Origin: Chryseobacterium ginsenosidimutans
Lineage (GTDB): Bacteria; Bacteroidota; Bacteroidia; Flavobacteriales; Weeksellaceae
NCBI RefSeq assembly: GCF_024807225.1
Contig: NZ_JANUCO010000001.1
Location: 2,728,001 to 2,792,000, forward strand
DNA: 64,000 nt
Reading direction: 5' to 3'
This document shows positions 27,535 through 38,500 of the stretch, piece by piece. Numbering within the stretch: the stretch's first letter is position 1; the number at the start of each line of letters is the position of its first letter. Under the pieces are notes generated by a model. It made no database searches, was not told where the DNA came from, and saw only the letters and a list, made by a program, of their open reading frames with translations. A program made the translations under genes and the position numbers.

Positions 27535-27771
27535 ATACAGCGGAAAGCGGGAAAAGCTTCAAAAATAAATTAAGTTTGGATAAAAAATGAAAGATCTCGA
27601 GAACCTCAACCTGATAACGCCTTATTAATTAAACGGATAATATTTAGATATATCACCATGAGCAAAGTTGAAGAGAATAGAATAAAATAACGTCAAACTC
27701 CTTTGTCAATAGGCTAAAACAAGACAATTAAAATTTATAATCTATAATATAAAATCAATATTATTAATGAT

Positions 27772-27779
27772 TATATTTG
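27772..27779 (+). promoter_or_regulatory. -7 element of pyrH
   Basis: TATATTTG fits TAnnTTTG, 55 nt before the pyrH ATG; a clear -33 element is not visible. Confidence 0.45.
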
Positions 27780-27834
27780 CAAAATCAAATTCTGGAGAAA
27801 TTGATAGAACTAGTAAAGTTATTAAAAATTGAAA

Positions 27835-28542
27835 ATGAAATATAAAAGAATCCTTCTAAAACTTAGTGGTGAAGCCTTAATGGGAAACAGACAATATGGT
27901 ATTGATACTGAAAGGCTAGAAGAGTATGCTGCTGAGATAAAAAAAGTGGTAGAAAAAGGCTGTGAAGTTGCCATTGTAATTGGAGGAGGAAATATTTTCC
28001 GTGGCGTTGCAGGTGCAGCAAAAGGGATGGACAGAGTGCAGGGAGATTATATGGGAATGCTTGCAACGGTAATCAACGGGATGGCTTTGCAAGGTGCTTT
28101 GGAAGATGCAGGTGTAAAAACAAGATTACAGTCTGCGATCGAAATGGATAAAGTTGCTGAACCTTTCATTAAAAGAAGAGCGGTAAGACACCTTGAAAAA
28201 GGGAGAGTCGTAATTTTCGGAGCGGGAACAGGAAACCCATATTTCACAACAGATACTGCTGCAACATTAAGAGCAATCGAAATCGGAGCCGACGTTATTT
28301 TAAAGGGAACCAGAGTAGACGGAATCTACGACAGCGATCCTGAGAAAAACGAAAACGCTGTAAAATATAATTCATTATCTTTCGACGAAGTTTTTGAGAA
28401 AAACCTTAAAGTAATGGATATGACAGCATTTACGCTAAGTCATGAGAACAAATTGCCGATCATCGTTTTTGATATGAACAAGGATGGTAATTTGGAGAAA
28501 ATAGTAGACGGAGAAAATGTGGGTACTTTAGTTAATTTGTAA
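27835..28542 (+). CDS. pyrH: UMP kinase
   Basis: 235 residues from the ATG at 27835; a TTG six bases earlier is less likely. Family landmarks are RILLKLSGEALMG, IVIGGGNIFRG, GTGNPYFTTDTAA and LKGTRVDGIYDSDP. It makes UDP from UMP in pyrimidine synthesis. It is followed 137 bp later by frr, the usual bacterial pair; the rpsB and tsf genes often found upstream are replaced here by a hairpin repeat block. Confidence 0.96.
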   Translation: MKYKRILLKLSGEALMGNRQYGIDTERLEEYAAEIKKVVEKGCEVAIVIGGGNIFRGVAGAAKGMDRVQGDYMGMLATVINGMALQGALEDAGVKTRLQSAIEMDKVAEPFIKRRAVRHLEKGRVVIFGAGTGNPYFTTDTAATLRAIEIGADVILKGTRVDGIYDSDPEKNENAVKYNSLSFDEVFEKNLKVMDMTAFTLSHENKLPIIVFDMNKDGNLEKIVDGENVGTLVNL

Positions 28543-28679
28543 TTTTAGGGATTAGGTAATAGATTTCAGGAATTAGTTTAATTAAGATTAAAAAATTCTG
28601 AGATTTAGAAATTACTTATCACGTATTACTTATTGCTAATTATTTAAAAATGTGTAACTTATCAAATTTTTATTATATA

Positions 28680-29234
28680 ATGGAAGAATTAGATCTTATA
28701 GTAGAATCTGTAAAGCAGGACATGGAAGGAGCTATTAAGCACTTGGATCATGCATTTCAAAGAATCAGAGCGGGACGTGCGTCTACAAGTATGGTTCAGG
28801 ATGTGATGGTAGAGTATTACGGTGCTCCGACTCCTATTAATCAGGTTGCCAACGTTTCTGTACCGGATGCGATGACAATTGCTATTCAACCTTGGGACAG
28901 AACAGCGATCAACGCTATTGAAAAAGCTATTATTAATTCTAATTTAGGTTTTGCGCCTTCAAACAACGGGGAAAATATCATCCTTAATGTTCCGCCTTTA
29001 ACGGAGGAAAGAAGAAGAGATCTGGCAAAACAGGCTAAAGGAGAAACTGAAGATACAAAAATCGTTATAAGAAATGCAAGACAAAATGGTTTGAAAGAAC
29101 TTAAAAGACTTGAAGGTATTTCTGAAGATGTTATCAAAGGAATAGAAGCAGATATTCAGGAGCTTACAGACAAACATGTGAAAGCTTGTGACGATCATCT
29201 TAAAGTAAAAGAAGCTGAAATTATGAAAGTATAA
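28680..29234 (+). CDS. frr: Ribosome recycling factor
   Basis: 184 residues from the ATG at 28680 (an upstream in-frame ATG at 28650 adds ten residues without family likeness). RIRAGRAS, VEYYGAPTPINQVA and PPLTEERRRDLAKQAK are typical. It splits the post-termination ribosome with EF-G. A terminator follows. Confidence 0.96.
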   Translation: MEELDLIVESVKQDMEGAIKHLDHAFQRIRAGRASTSMVQDVMVEYYGAPTPINQVANVSVPDAMTIAIQPWDRTAINAIEKAIINSNLGFAPSNNGENIILNVPPLTEERRRDLAKQAKGETEDTKIVIRNARQNGLKELKRLEGISEDVIKGIEADIQELTDKHVKACDDHLKVKEAEIMKV

Positions 29235-29254
29235 TTTTCAGTTTTTGAAAATAA

Positions 29255-29288
29255 AAAAGCGGTTTCAATTTTGAGACCGCTTTTGTTT
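29255..29288 (+). terminator. Terminator after frr
   Basis: AAAAGCGGTTTC pairs with GAGACCGCTTTT around AATTTT, followed by GTTTTA. It also serves the convergent gene at 29304. Confidence 0.8.
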
Positions 29289-29303
29289 TATATTGTATTG
29301 AAA

Positions 29304-30092
29304 CTATTTACAATTTTCGTTGTAATCGTAGATCACTTCATTTACGATAGAAAGATTGTCAGACATTGCATTGTCAATTTCGTTTTTGATGAATTTTCCT
29401 AATCCTGATCTTTTCTTCGTATCATTTTTCAGAGAACCGTATTCTCCGCTTGTTACTTTTCCTTTTACTACAGGACAATCTGCCGTGATGATTTTCGCTT
29501 TTGCGATCGTAAGTTCTTCCGCTTTTCCTCCTTTTTTAGAATAAATATAAGAAGGAGTTTCTCTCATTTTTCTTGTTTCTTCTTCCGCAACTGAAACCTG
29601 ACCTCCCGCTGAAAATGTAGTAGGATAACCGTATAATTTATAAACTTTAATCTTTCCGTCTGCCAATAATTCTGCAAACTGTGTACTTTTTGTAAGGTTG
29701 TTGAATGCTTTTAATCCTCCACTTAATCCTCCGTTTGAAGTGTTGTAAGCTTCTTTTGTGTTGGTATATTTTATGGCTTCAAAATGTCTTTCCGCATTAT
29801 TGTCAATCGCCATATAACCTTTAAGATCGTCTGCATCAAACGTTTTGAATTTCTGCTTTTTCTTAGCATTATCAATATCAGAAGAAGCAATGAATTTTAC
29901 TTTTTTCTGATTCGTCCACGGATTCATTTCGTCACCCGCCAATCTTACGATGCCTTCAATTTTCTTTCCGCTTTTGTCGATGATATAGCCTGTTTTTTCG
30001 CCGACTCTCATCTCATATTCCGTATTATCTTCCTGAGCATATACATTCAATGAAACAAAACTTAGCAAGCCAATAAGTAATAATTTCTTCAT
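29304..30092 (-). CDS. Secreted protein of unknown function
   Basis: 262 residues. Signal peptide ends near LNVYAQ (residue 20). The mature protein is hydrophilic, with GYIIDKSGKKIEGIVRL near the start, a small Gly/Ser stretch (NTSNGGLSGGLKAF) and a C-terminal Cys. I do not recognise a family; the opening resembles proteins that read a stored response element, but that is weak. It has its own -7 box and a terminator between it and the upstream lptF/G gene, so it is monocistronic. Confidence 0.7.
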   Translation of the reverse strand: MKKLLLIGLLSFVSLNVYAQEDNTEYEMRVGEKTGYIIDKSGKKIEGIVRLAGDEMNPWTNQKKVKFIASSDIDNAKKKQKFKTFDADDLKGYMAIDNNAERHFEAIKYTNTKEAYNTSNGGLSGGLKAFNNLTKSTQFAELLADGKIKVYKLYGYPTTFSAGGQVSVAEEETRKMRETPSYIYSKKGGKAEELTIAKAKIITADCPVVKGKVTSGEYGSLKNDTKKRSGLGKFIKNEIDNAMSDNLSIVNEVIYDYNENCK

Positions 30093-30113
30093 ATCAATTT
30101 ATTTAAATTTTCG

Positions 30114-30121
30114 CAAAGATA
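30114..30121 (-). promoter_or_regulatory. -7 element of the secreted-protein gene
   Basis: On the minus strand TATCTTTG fits TAnnTTTG, 21 nt before the ATG at 30092. Confidence 0.45.
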
Positions 30122-30173
30122 AATTTTTATAATTAATTACTATTTAATTGAAAATATTTAACATACCACAAAA

Positions 30174-30200
30174 AAAGATCCGGAAAACCTCCGAATCTTT
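30174..30200 (-). terminator. Terminator after the LptF/G gene
   Basis: On the minus strand AAAGATTCGG and CCGGATCTTT pair with one mismatch, followed by a T run (TTTTTTTG). It lies 30 nt past the permease stop codon. Confidence 0.7.
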
Positions 30201-30230
30201 AACTATAATAAAATAATCTTAATGTAAAAA

Positions 30231-31691
30231 TTATTGATATCTCTTATGTTCTTTATTCTTAACAAACAAATTAGTAATCGGTTTGAATAGAACTTTATAT
30301 TTTTCAGCATCAAATAACTGAGAATCCGTAAGCGCTTTATAAGTCATCCAGATTCCAAAAGGAAATAAGACAAGATTCGGAATCCAGGCGGCTAAATAAG
30401 GGTTTACTTTCCCCGACCATGCCATGTTTTCCGTACTGACATTGATGACGTAGAAAATAATAAAAATAACGATCGCTATGATTACGGGAAGTCCCATTCC
30501 TCCTTTTCTGATGATCGACCCCAAACTCGACCCAATAAGGAAGAAAATGATACAGGTAAAAGAATATGTCACGATTCTTTGCTGATAAATAACGACTTTG
30601 CTGTAATATTTTACTCCCGGATTAATCTCGTTGGATTTCCCTTCAATGGTACTTTTCAGGTTGTCTAATCTGCTGTAAGCGCTATTAATTATTTCTAATC
30701 TTTTCTCGCTTTTCAGAGTATCCAGCTTTAGAAGTTGTTTGGGTTTTACCTTTATTTTGTTCTGTTTCGAGTCCATATAGCTCATTACAGAATTAGTTTG
30801 GTTCATAACATCATTACTAATATTCGTAAAGAATTTATCGTTATCCTTTTTTGTTTTATCAATCGTTTTATTCAGTTCATTGAAGGTCAGAAAACGGTAA
30901 TCGTCTGTAATTTTTTCTTCCTCAATGGCTTTACTAATAAGTTCACTTACATCAAAATGAGAAACCAAAGAATCAAATTTAATCACCTGATCAGGTTGTT
31001 TCACTCTCACCTCTTCACCTCTTCCCGCAAAATTATCATCGTAAACATACCCGTTGTAAAGAACCAGCTTCAAATAATTTGAATTGGAAGCAGGGATAAA
31101 TCTTCCTTTTTCCGCTAAAATCGTTTGTTGATTTTCAAAACTATTTGCTTTTTTATGAAGAAAAACCCCTTCAATATGTTCGGCATTTTCACCATAAATT
31201 TTATCAAACTTCACCATATTTCCGGGAATCTGATCAATAAACTGTCCCGGTGTGAAATTCAGGGCAGGTTTGGTTTGTGCAATATTGAAAAGCATATTCC
31301 TCGCCTTCCTCTGGAAATCCGGAATAATATTATTGGAGAAAAAGTAGAGCATGACTGCCATAATCGCCGTTACACCCAACAGCGGAACCATTACTCTGGT
31401 CAACGAAATTCCGGCAGCTTTCATCGCAGCAAGCTCGTACCGTTCCCCGAATTCTCCGAAAGACATGATGCTTGCCAAAAGAATCGTTAACGGTAAAACC
31501 ATACTGATAACGCTTACTCCGAGATAGAAAAGCAATTTTACGATTTGCCATGTGCTTAATCCCTTTCCCATAAACTGCCCAAGCTGAACCCAGATAATGT
31601 TTACAATAAAGATGAAAAACAATACGCTGAATATAAAGAAAAACGGTCCAAAGAAGGTTTTTATGATATATCGGTCTAGTATTTTTAACAT
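30231..31691 (-). CDS. LptF/LptG family lipopolysaccharide export permease
   Basis: 486 residues: three membrane helices at the N-terminus (about 12-118), a long periplasmic jellyroll-like middle and three helices at the C-terminus (about 370-460). GERYELAAMKAAGISLTRV is the family motif between helices 2 and 3. With LptB it drives lipopolysaccharide extraction from the inner membrane. Flavobacterial permeases of this family cannot safely be called LptF or LptG by sequence alone. The central insert (about 250-350) is longer and more charged than in E. coli. It lies behind lolA and ftsK, but a weak hairpin separates it from lolA. Confidence 0.88.
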   Translation of the reverse strand: MLKILDRYIIKTFFGPFFFIFSVLFFIFIVNIIWVQLGQFMGKGLSTWQIVKLLFYLGVSVISMVLPLTILLASIMSFGEFGERYELAAMKAAGISLTRVMVPLLGVTAIMAVMLYFFSNNIIPDFQRKARNMLFNIAQTKPALNFTPGQFIDQIPGNMVKFDKIYGENAEHIEGVFLHKKANSFENQQTILAEKGRFIPASNSNYLKLVLYNGYVYDDNFAGRGEEVRVKQPDQVIKFDSLVSHFDVSELISKAIEEEKITDDYRFLTFNELNKTIDKTKKDNDKFFTNISNDVMNQTNSVMSYMDSKQNKIKVKPKQLLKLDTLKSEKRLEIINSAYSRLDNLKSTIEGKSNEINPGVKYYSKVVIYQQRIVTYSFTCIIFFLIGSSLGSIIRKGGMGLPVIIAIVIFIIFYVINVSTENMAWSGKVNPYLAAWIPNLVLFPFGIWMTYKALTDSQLFDAEKYKVLFKPITNLFVKNKEHKRYQ

Positions 31692-31710
31692 TCGCCAAAA
31701 TTAATCAAAA

Positions 31711-31734
31711 AGCCACAAAGTTTTCTTTGTAGCT
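31711..31734 (-). terminator. Terminator after lolA
   Basis: AGCCACAAAG-TTTT-CTTTGTAGCT; on the minus strand the stem is followed by TTTTT. It lies between the rebuilt lolA stop (31836) and the LptF/G start (31691). Confidence 0.55.
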
Positions 31735-31835
31735 CTTATATTTTATGAAATTTTTATAATTTAATCTAAAAGGTGAAACTGCAAAACTGCAAATTTGCTT
31801 TTGACTGTTAAGTGATTTTACCTTCATGATTTTGT

Positions 31836-32484
31836 TTACAATTCTGTAATCAGGTAATTTTTGTATTTAGTCTTGTCGAACACAAACATTCCTGCATCCA
31901 AAGTCTGATTTTCTTTGTAATCTTTAATGGCAATTACGGCAACATCTTTATTGGTTTCCGTGCTGCTCCAGTTTTACCATTTGCTTTTTCGCTGAATCTA
32001 CGAAAAGATAAACATATTTTATTCCGTTTGATTTTACTGGGGTTAACTTAATAAAATCTGCATTTACTCCATTCACATTTTTCTTTCCTTCGTACGTTAC
32101 GTTGTAATCATTTCTGTACGTCGAAAGATAATTGATAGGGGAGAACATCGAGCTGCTTCCGTTGGGTTTTGCCACGGTAACCTCCATATCTTCTGTGTTG
32201 ATGTTGTAGATTTTGTTGCCGTCAAAGATCTGCTCTGTTTCCATGATCTTTAATTTGTACTTGTCTCCCGCGGAATAATAAATTCCCGGTTCGGTTTTCG
32301 CAACTTTCCCGTTTGTTCCGTTTCCGAAAGAGAATTTGAAGTAAGAATTCTTTTTAGAATTGTAATTTGCTGTAATATCGTCTAATATTTTTTTTGCTTT
32401 TGCATCAATTTTCTGAGCATTTGTAAAACCTACCGCTCCAACTACCAAACTGCTTACTATAATTTTTGAAATAATATTTTTCAT
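31836..32484 (-). CDS. lolA: LolA-family outer membrane lipoprotein carrier (frameshifted near C-terminus)
   Basis: Periplasmic chaperone that carries lipoproteins from LolCDE to the outer membrane. Signal peptide ends near FTNAQ (residue 24). The conserved strand pattern AKKILDDITANY...FKFSF and PGIYYSAGDKYKLKI fits flavobacterial LolA. The frame stops early at 31948-31950 after EQHGNQ. Removing one G from GG at 31953-31954 restores HGNNKDVAVIAIKDY and a C-terminus ending in FDKTKYKNYLITEL, 215 residues in total. The missing C-terminal strands would be needed for the barrel, and their sequence is well kept, so a sequencing insertion is likely. It lies 73 bp behind ftsK. Confidence 0.85.
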
Positions 32485-32557
32485 TTTCTTTATTTAAATC
32501 TTTAATCTTTAGACTTCCTCAAATGTTAAAAGTTAAACTAAATTGTTATTTTATCCC

Positions 32558-35117
32558 TTAACTGCGCAAATCTTCCAAAAACTGTTCCAAAGAATGAAGA
32601 TCACTTATTAAAACCTCTCTTGCTTTAGCTCCGTTGAATCCGCCCACAATTCCGCTTGCTTCCAGCTGATCCATAATTCTTCCTGCTCTGTTGTATCCTA
32701 ATTTTAATTGTCTCTGAAGCATCGAAGTAGAACCTTGCTGAGTTGAAACGATAATTCTTGCAGCATCTTCAAACAATGCGTCTTTTTCATTAGGATCAAA
32801 AGTTCCTACCGTGCTTGTAGCTTCCTCAGAAACGTATTCAGGAAGAAGGAATGCAGAGGCGTATCCTTTTTGTTCACCAATAAATTCTGCCAGTCTTTCT
32901 ACTTCCGGAGTATCAACAAAAGCACATTGAAGTCTTAAAATTTCATTTCCGTTAAAATAAAGCATATCTCCTTTACCAATCAGCTGATCTGCACCTGTAG
33001 AATCTAGAATCGTTCTGGAATCCACACTTGAAATCACTCTAAAAGCCGCTCTCGCAGGGAAGTTGGCTTTAATCATACCCGTAATTACGTTTACGGAAGG
33101 TCTTTGAGTTGCAACAATTAAGTGAATTCCTACTGCTCTGGCCAACTGTGCCAATCTTGCAATCGGCATTTCAACTTCTTTTCCGGCTGTCATAATCAAA
33201 TCTGCAAACTCGTCAACCACCAAAACGATGTAAGGCAAATAACGGTGTCCGTTTTCTGGATTTAATTTTCTTTCCTTGAATTTATTGTTGTATTCTTTCA
33301 GGTTTTTACAGAACGCATTTTTAAGCAAATCATATCTCTGATCCATTTCCACACAAAGAGAATTCAGCGTGTTGATTACTTTATTGGTATCAGTGATAAT
33401 CGCGTCATCCGAATCCGGAAGTTTTGCCAGATAATGTCTTTCTATTTTTGAATATAATGAAAGTTCCACTTTTTTAGGATCTACCATGACAAACTTCAAT
33501 TCACTTGGATGCTTTTTGTAAAGCAGGGAAGTAAGAATGGCATTAATACCGACCGATTTTCCCTGACCTGTCGCACCCGCCATCAATAAGTGAGGCATTT
33601 TTGACAAATCTGCCATGAACACTTCATTGGAAATCGTCTTCCCGAAAACCACCGGCAAATCCATATCCGTATTCTGGAATTTATGAGACGCAATCACAGA
33701 ACGCATAGAAACCATCGTAGGATTTTTTCTCGGAACTTCAATACCGATTGTCCCTTTTCCTGGCATCGGTGCAATAATTCTGATTCCTAAAGCCGAAAGG
33801 TTCAAGGCAATATCATCCTGCAGTTTTTTAATTGCTGATACTCTGATTCCCGCTTCAGGAACGATTTCGTATAACGTAACTGTCGGTCCGATCGTAGCTT
33901 TAATTTCGGCAATTCCTACATTAAAGTTTTTCAGTAATCCTACAATTTTATTTTTATTTTCCTCTAATTCTTCCTTATTAATAGAAATTTCTTCATTTCC
34001 ATAATCTTTTAAAAGCTCAACAGGAGGCATCTGGAATTTTGCCAAGTCTAATCTGTGATCATAAAGACCATGTTTTTCAATTAAATCTTTAGACTGTTTA
34101 TCTGCATCATCAAGAATATCGATCACTGGAGCAACTTCAATATTGAATTTAATGTCTTCCTGAGTCGAAGTAGTTGTTGAAACTGCGGGTTTGATATCAA
34201 AAGCCTGTTCCGGACTTGAAGTCGGAATGCTTGGTTTTGTTTTAAGATCTAAATTAATTTCATTTGTAAAATCATTTTTACCTTCCTCAAAAGAAGTCTG
34301 ATTCGGAGTAACAATTGCATTTAGATCCGAAGAAACCACAACTTCAGGAAATCCTTTCGGAACACTTACGGGTTCTGGTTTCTGTAAATTTCACTGTTGG
34401 TTTTTCAACAACTTCGGTTACTGTAATTTTTGATGGAGTTTCTTCAGGTTGTTCTGCTTCTTCAATTAATTCTTCATCGGCTTCAAAATTTTCATCAGAA
34501 CTTGGCATCATAGATTTTACTTTTCCGATGGTACTTTCGTTGATGTCATTCAGTTTAGATTTAATGGAGCTCGGACGAAGATTGAATTCCAAAATGAAAT
34601 ACAAAAGAATACTTGCCGCCAAAACCAGCCAAAGACCAAGCCCTCCGATCAGCGCATGTAAAGAATCCATGATTTGATAGCCGTAAACACCGCTCAAAAC
34701 ACCGCCTTCTCCTCTTGTAAATGCCGCACCGAAGAAAATAGGAAGCCAGCAAATGAAAAACAAAGAGTGACCGACTGTTTTCCAAGGTTTGAAGGTTCTC
34801 TTTTTCAGAATAATTGTTCCGAAAACCAAAAATAAAAATGCGATTATAAATGAAGCGATACCGATACTTTCGAAAATAAAAATATTCCCAAGCCAGTCGC
34901 CAAGTTTACCAAAAAGATTAGAAGATTTTATACTTTTATCAAGCAATGTTCCTGCCTGACTTTGGTCTGCCTTCCAATTCATTAAATAGGAGACAAATGA
35001 AAAGGTAAGAACTATAGAGAAAAATATAAAAGTAAGCCCGAAAAATACTCGTTGCTTAGATAAAAATTTGCCTTTTTCAGACGCGTCCTGTTGTTTGTTT
35101 TGTGTGTTTTTATCCAT
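32558..35117 (-). CDS. ftsK: DNA translocase FtsK/SpoIIIE (frameshifted)
   Basis: Septum-located DNA pump that clears chromosome ends at division. Four membrane helices fill residues 25-195, then an acidic Pro/Glu/Thr linker, then the motor with Walker A GATGQGKS near residue 514, Walker B YIVLVVDEFADL near 630 and a C-terminal winged helix (MLQRQLKLGYNRAGRIMDQLE) of the gamma type that reads orienting sequences. The N-terminal frame breaks inside the linker; removing one base from TTT at 34379-34381 gives FTEPEPVSVPKGFPEVVVSSD and 852 residues. The motor is in one frame. Because FtsK is normally essential or nearly so, the frameshift is probably an error in the sequence. Confidence 0.95.
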
Positions 35118-35130
35118 AATATCAATGTGG

Positions 35131-35138
35131 CAAATTTA
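35131..35138 (-). promoter_or_regulatory. -7 element of ftsK
   Basis: On the minus strand TAAATTTG fits TAnnTTTG, 13 nt before the ATG. The rest of the 432-base gap to the divergent cytochrome c gene is AT-rich; apart from that gene's promoter I see nothing in it. Confidence 0.4.
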
Positions 35139-35495
35139 ATATTTTTTCAACATTAAATAAATGCTTTTTTATTGAAAAGAAGTGTTAATTTTTCCCTAAT
35201 TTTAAAGGAAATCAGTTTGTGTGATTTTAGTTTTGAATGATTAAAAATATTTAAAATAAAACAAATTTCAATTAAAAATATTCTATTTTATTTTGTTTCA
35301 GGTTTTAAAAATTTATTAGGTTGGTCTTTTTTGGGATATATTTTATTGTAATAGACAGTCTCAATCAGCAGAATAGCTTTTATGGATTTAAATGATGGGC
35401 AGATCTAATTTTAAATTTTTCTCAATAAAAATAAGCTTATTAAGAACGTTTCAAAATAGCATTTCTCGTCTGCAAAGTGATAAAAAACAGCTTTT

Positions 35496-35530
35496 TTTGG
35501 CTCTGTTATAGTTTATCATCCTTATTTTTG
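35496..35530 (+). promoter_or_regulatory. Promoter of the cytochrome c biogenesis gene
   Basis: TTTG at 35496-35499, a 23-nt spacer and TATTTTTG at 35523-35530, 19 nt before the ATG. Confidence 0.5.
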
Positions 35531-35549
35531 CATGTCAAGTAAATAAATC

Positions 35550-38500
35550 ATGAAGAAGCTCCAGGATATTATTATCTCAACCAGAACAATGGCTGTATTG
35601 TTACTGGCATTCGCATTTTCGATGGCATATGCCACGTTTTTAGAAAATGATTACGGAACACCTACAGCAAAAGCTTTAATTTATGAAGCATGGTGGTTTG
35701 AACTGATTATGGTTCTGCTTATTCTTAATTTCATAGGAAATATCGGAAGATACAGACTTTGGAGACGAGAAAAATGGCCGGTTTTAGTTTTTCACCTTGC
35801 CTTTGTGTTGATTTTCATTGGTGGTGCGATCACACGATACGTCAGCTTTGAAGGTACAATGCACATCAGAGAAGGGGAAACGTCTAACGAAATCGTAACC
35901 GACAAAAATTTCTTTAAAATTCAGATCGAAGAAAAAGGGGATGTTCTTAATTATCAGGATGTACCTTATTTAATGTCTCCTTTGCACAAAGATTTCAGCG
36001 CAACGTATGATTTCCACGGCAAAGAAGTGAAAGTTTTCGCTAAAGATTATGTTCAGAGAAAAAAAGACAGCTTAGTTGCTGAACCAAACGGTGCAGAATA
36101 TCTTCATTTGGTTTCTACAGGAAGCACGGGAAGACAGAATATCTACATCAAACCGGGTGAAACGAAGTCTATCAACGGTACTTTGGTTACGTTCAACAGA
36201 GCAATTGAAGGCGCTGTAGAATTCAGAAACGATGGCGGAAAATTAATGATAAAAACTCCTGTTGATGCGACATTTATGACGATGGCGACTCAGGCTACAG
36301 GAAATACAGTGAAAAACGAGTTCCAGCCTTTGGCTTTGAGAAGTTTATATTCAATTAACGAATTAAAATTAGTTGTTCCTGAAGGCCTTAAAAAAGGAAG
36401 GTTAATTGCTATTGAAGGTGATAGAAAGAAAGATCAGGCTGTTCCTGATGTGTTGACGGTAGAACTTCAAGGTCCAAAAACGAAGCAATTGGTAGATCTT
36501 TCCGTAGAAAAAGGAAATCCGAATGCTTACAAACAAGTAACGATGGATGGTTTAAATATCATGGTTGGTTTCGGTCCTAAAATTTACAACACGCCTTTCG
36601 CACTAAAATTGGAGGATTTCGTAATGGAAACGTATCCGGGAAGTTCATCTCCAAGTGCTTATGAAAGCCACATTAAGATTATCGACGGAGGAAAACAGAC
36701 TCCTTTTAATATTTATATGAATCACGTTCTTAATCATGGAGGGTATCGTTTCTTCCAGTCAAGTTTTGATCCGGATAGAATGGGAACTGTACTTTCTGTA
36801 AACCACGATTATTGGGGAACTTTAATTTCTTATATCGGTTATACATTATTATTTGGAGGATTGTTCTTTGTCTTCTTTTGGAAAGGAACTCACTTCTGGA
36901 AATTAAATAAAATGTTGAAAGACGTTAACAAGAAAAGAGCGGTAAGTATTATTTTATTGTTTTTAAGTTTAGGCTTAAATGCTCAGAAAATTGAAACTCA
37001 TGGAACGACAGACGGAAGCAGAGAGCACGTTCATGTAGAAGGTGAAGCTCACAATCATACGCCTGAAGCAACTCAGACTCAGCCGTCGCAACAGAATTCT
37101 CTGGCTGCACCTTTGACTAAAATGAGATCAATTTCTGCAGATGAAATTATTGCTAGAAATAAAATAAGTGCAGAACATGCAGATAAATTCGGATATCTTT
37201 TGGTTCAGAATTTTGAGGGAAGAATTGTTCCTATTAATACTGAAGCGTTAGATGTTTTAAGAAAACTATACAAAAAAGACGAGTTTAAAGGAACAGACGG
37301 GAAGTCTTTAACAGCCGATCAATGGTTCCTTTCTGTGAATACAGACACACCAAGCTGGACGATGGTTCCGATGATCAAAATCGGACCGAAAGGAGGTGAT
37401 GAATTAAAGAAAAAAGCAAAAGCTGATGATGATGGGTACACTTCATTAATGAATCTTTTCCCAGCAGATGCAGACGGAAATTTAAGATACGTTCTTGAAA
37501 ATGATTACAACACAGCTTTCCGTAAAAAGATTTCTGAACAGACAAATTATGACAAAGAAGTAATTTCTGTTAACGAAAGAGTTCAGATTTTTAATGAGTT
37601 TTTCAGCGGTCAGTTTATGAGAATTGTTCCTGTGAAAAATGACGCCAATCACACTTGGCATTCTTGGCTAGACCAAAAAATGGAGCCGGATATGGAGTCT
37701 CAACAAGTAATGGGACCTTATTTTGCAGAAGTTTTACAAGCTCAAAAATCAGGTGACTGGAGCAAAGCCGATGCTGAATTGGTGAAACTTTCAGATTATC
37801 AGCAAAAATGGGGGAAAGCGGTTGTTCCTACAAAATCTAAAGTTGATCTTGAGGTTTTCATGAACAAAGTGAACCTTAACTTCAAATTATTGATTTTCTA
37901 CACGATAATCGGAGGATTACTATTGATTTTAGGTTTTGTTGAATTATTTAAGCCTAAGAAAATTCTGAGTAAAATTATTAAAGTAATTATTGTACTTGGA
38001 GTTGTAGGATATCTATTCCATTTCTTAGGATTGGTTGCAAGATGGTATATTTCCGGTCACGCACCGTGGAGTAACGGTTACGAAGCGATTATCTTTATCT
38101 CTTGGGTTGGTATTACAGCCGGATTGATTTTATATAGAAACTCAAACGCATTGATTCCTGCAGCAGGATTTATGGTGGCTGTAATTATGATGGGATTTGC
38201 ACACGGAGGTTCAGCGCTTGATCCACAGATTACGCCGCTTGTTCCGGTGTTGAAATCGTATTGGTTGATCGTTCACGTGGCAATTATTACGTCGAGTTAC
38301 GGGTTCTTTGCCCTTTCAATGATTATTGCGGTGCTAAGTTTGGTATTCTATATTATTTCAAATAAAGAAACGTACAAAATTCACCACGATACCACATTAA
38401 AGGAACTGGTAATTGTTTCTGAAATGTCTTTAACAATCGGTTTGTTTGCATTAACCGTAGGAAACTTCTTAGGAGGAATCTGGGCAAACGAATCTTGGGG

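Noticed and set aside
27347..27562. 71-codon ORF on the minus strand upstream of pyrH
   Set aside because: It lies across the hairpins of a dispersed repeat and has no family likeness; an open frame in a GC-richer palindromic block is expected by chance.
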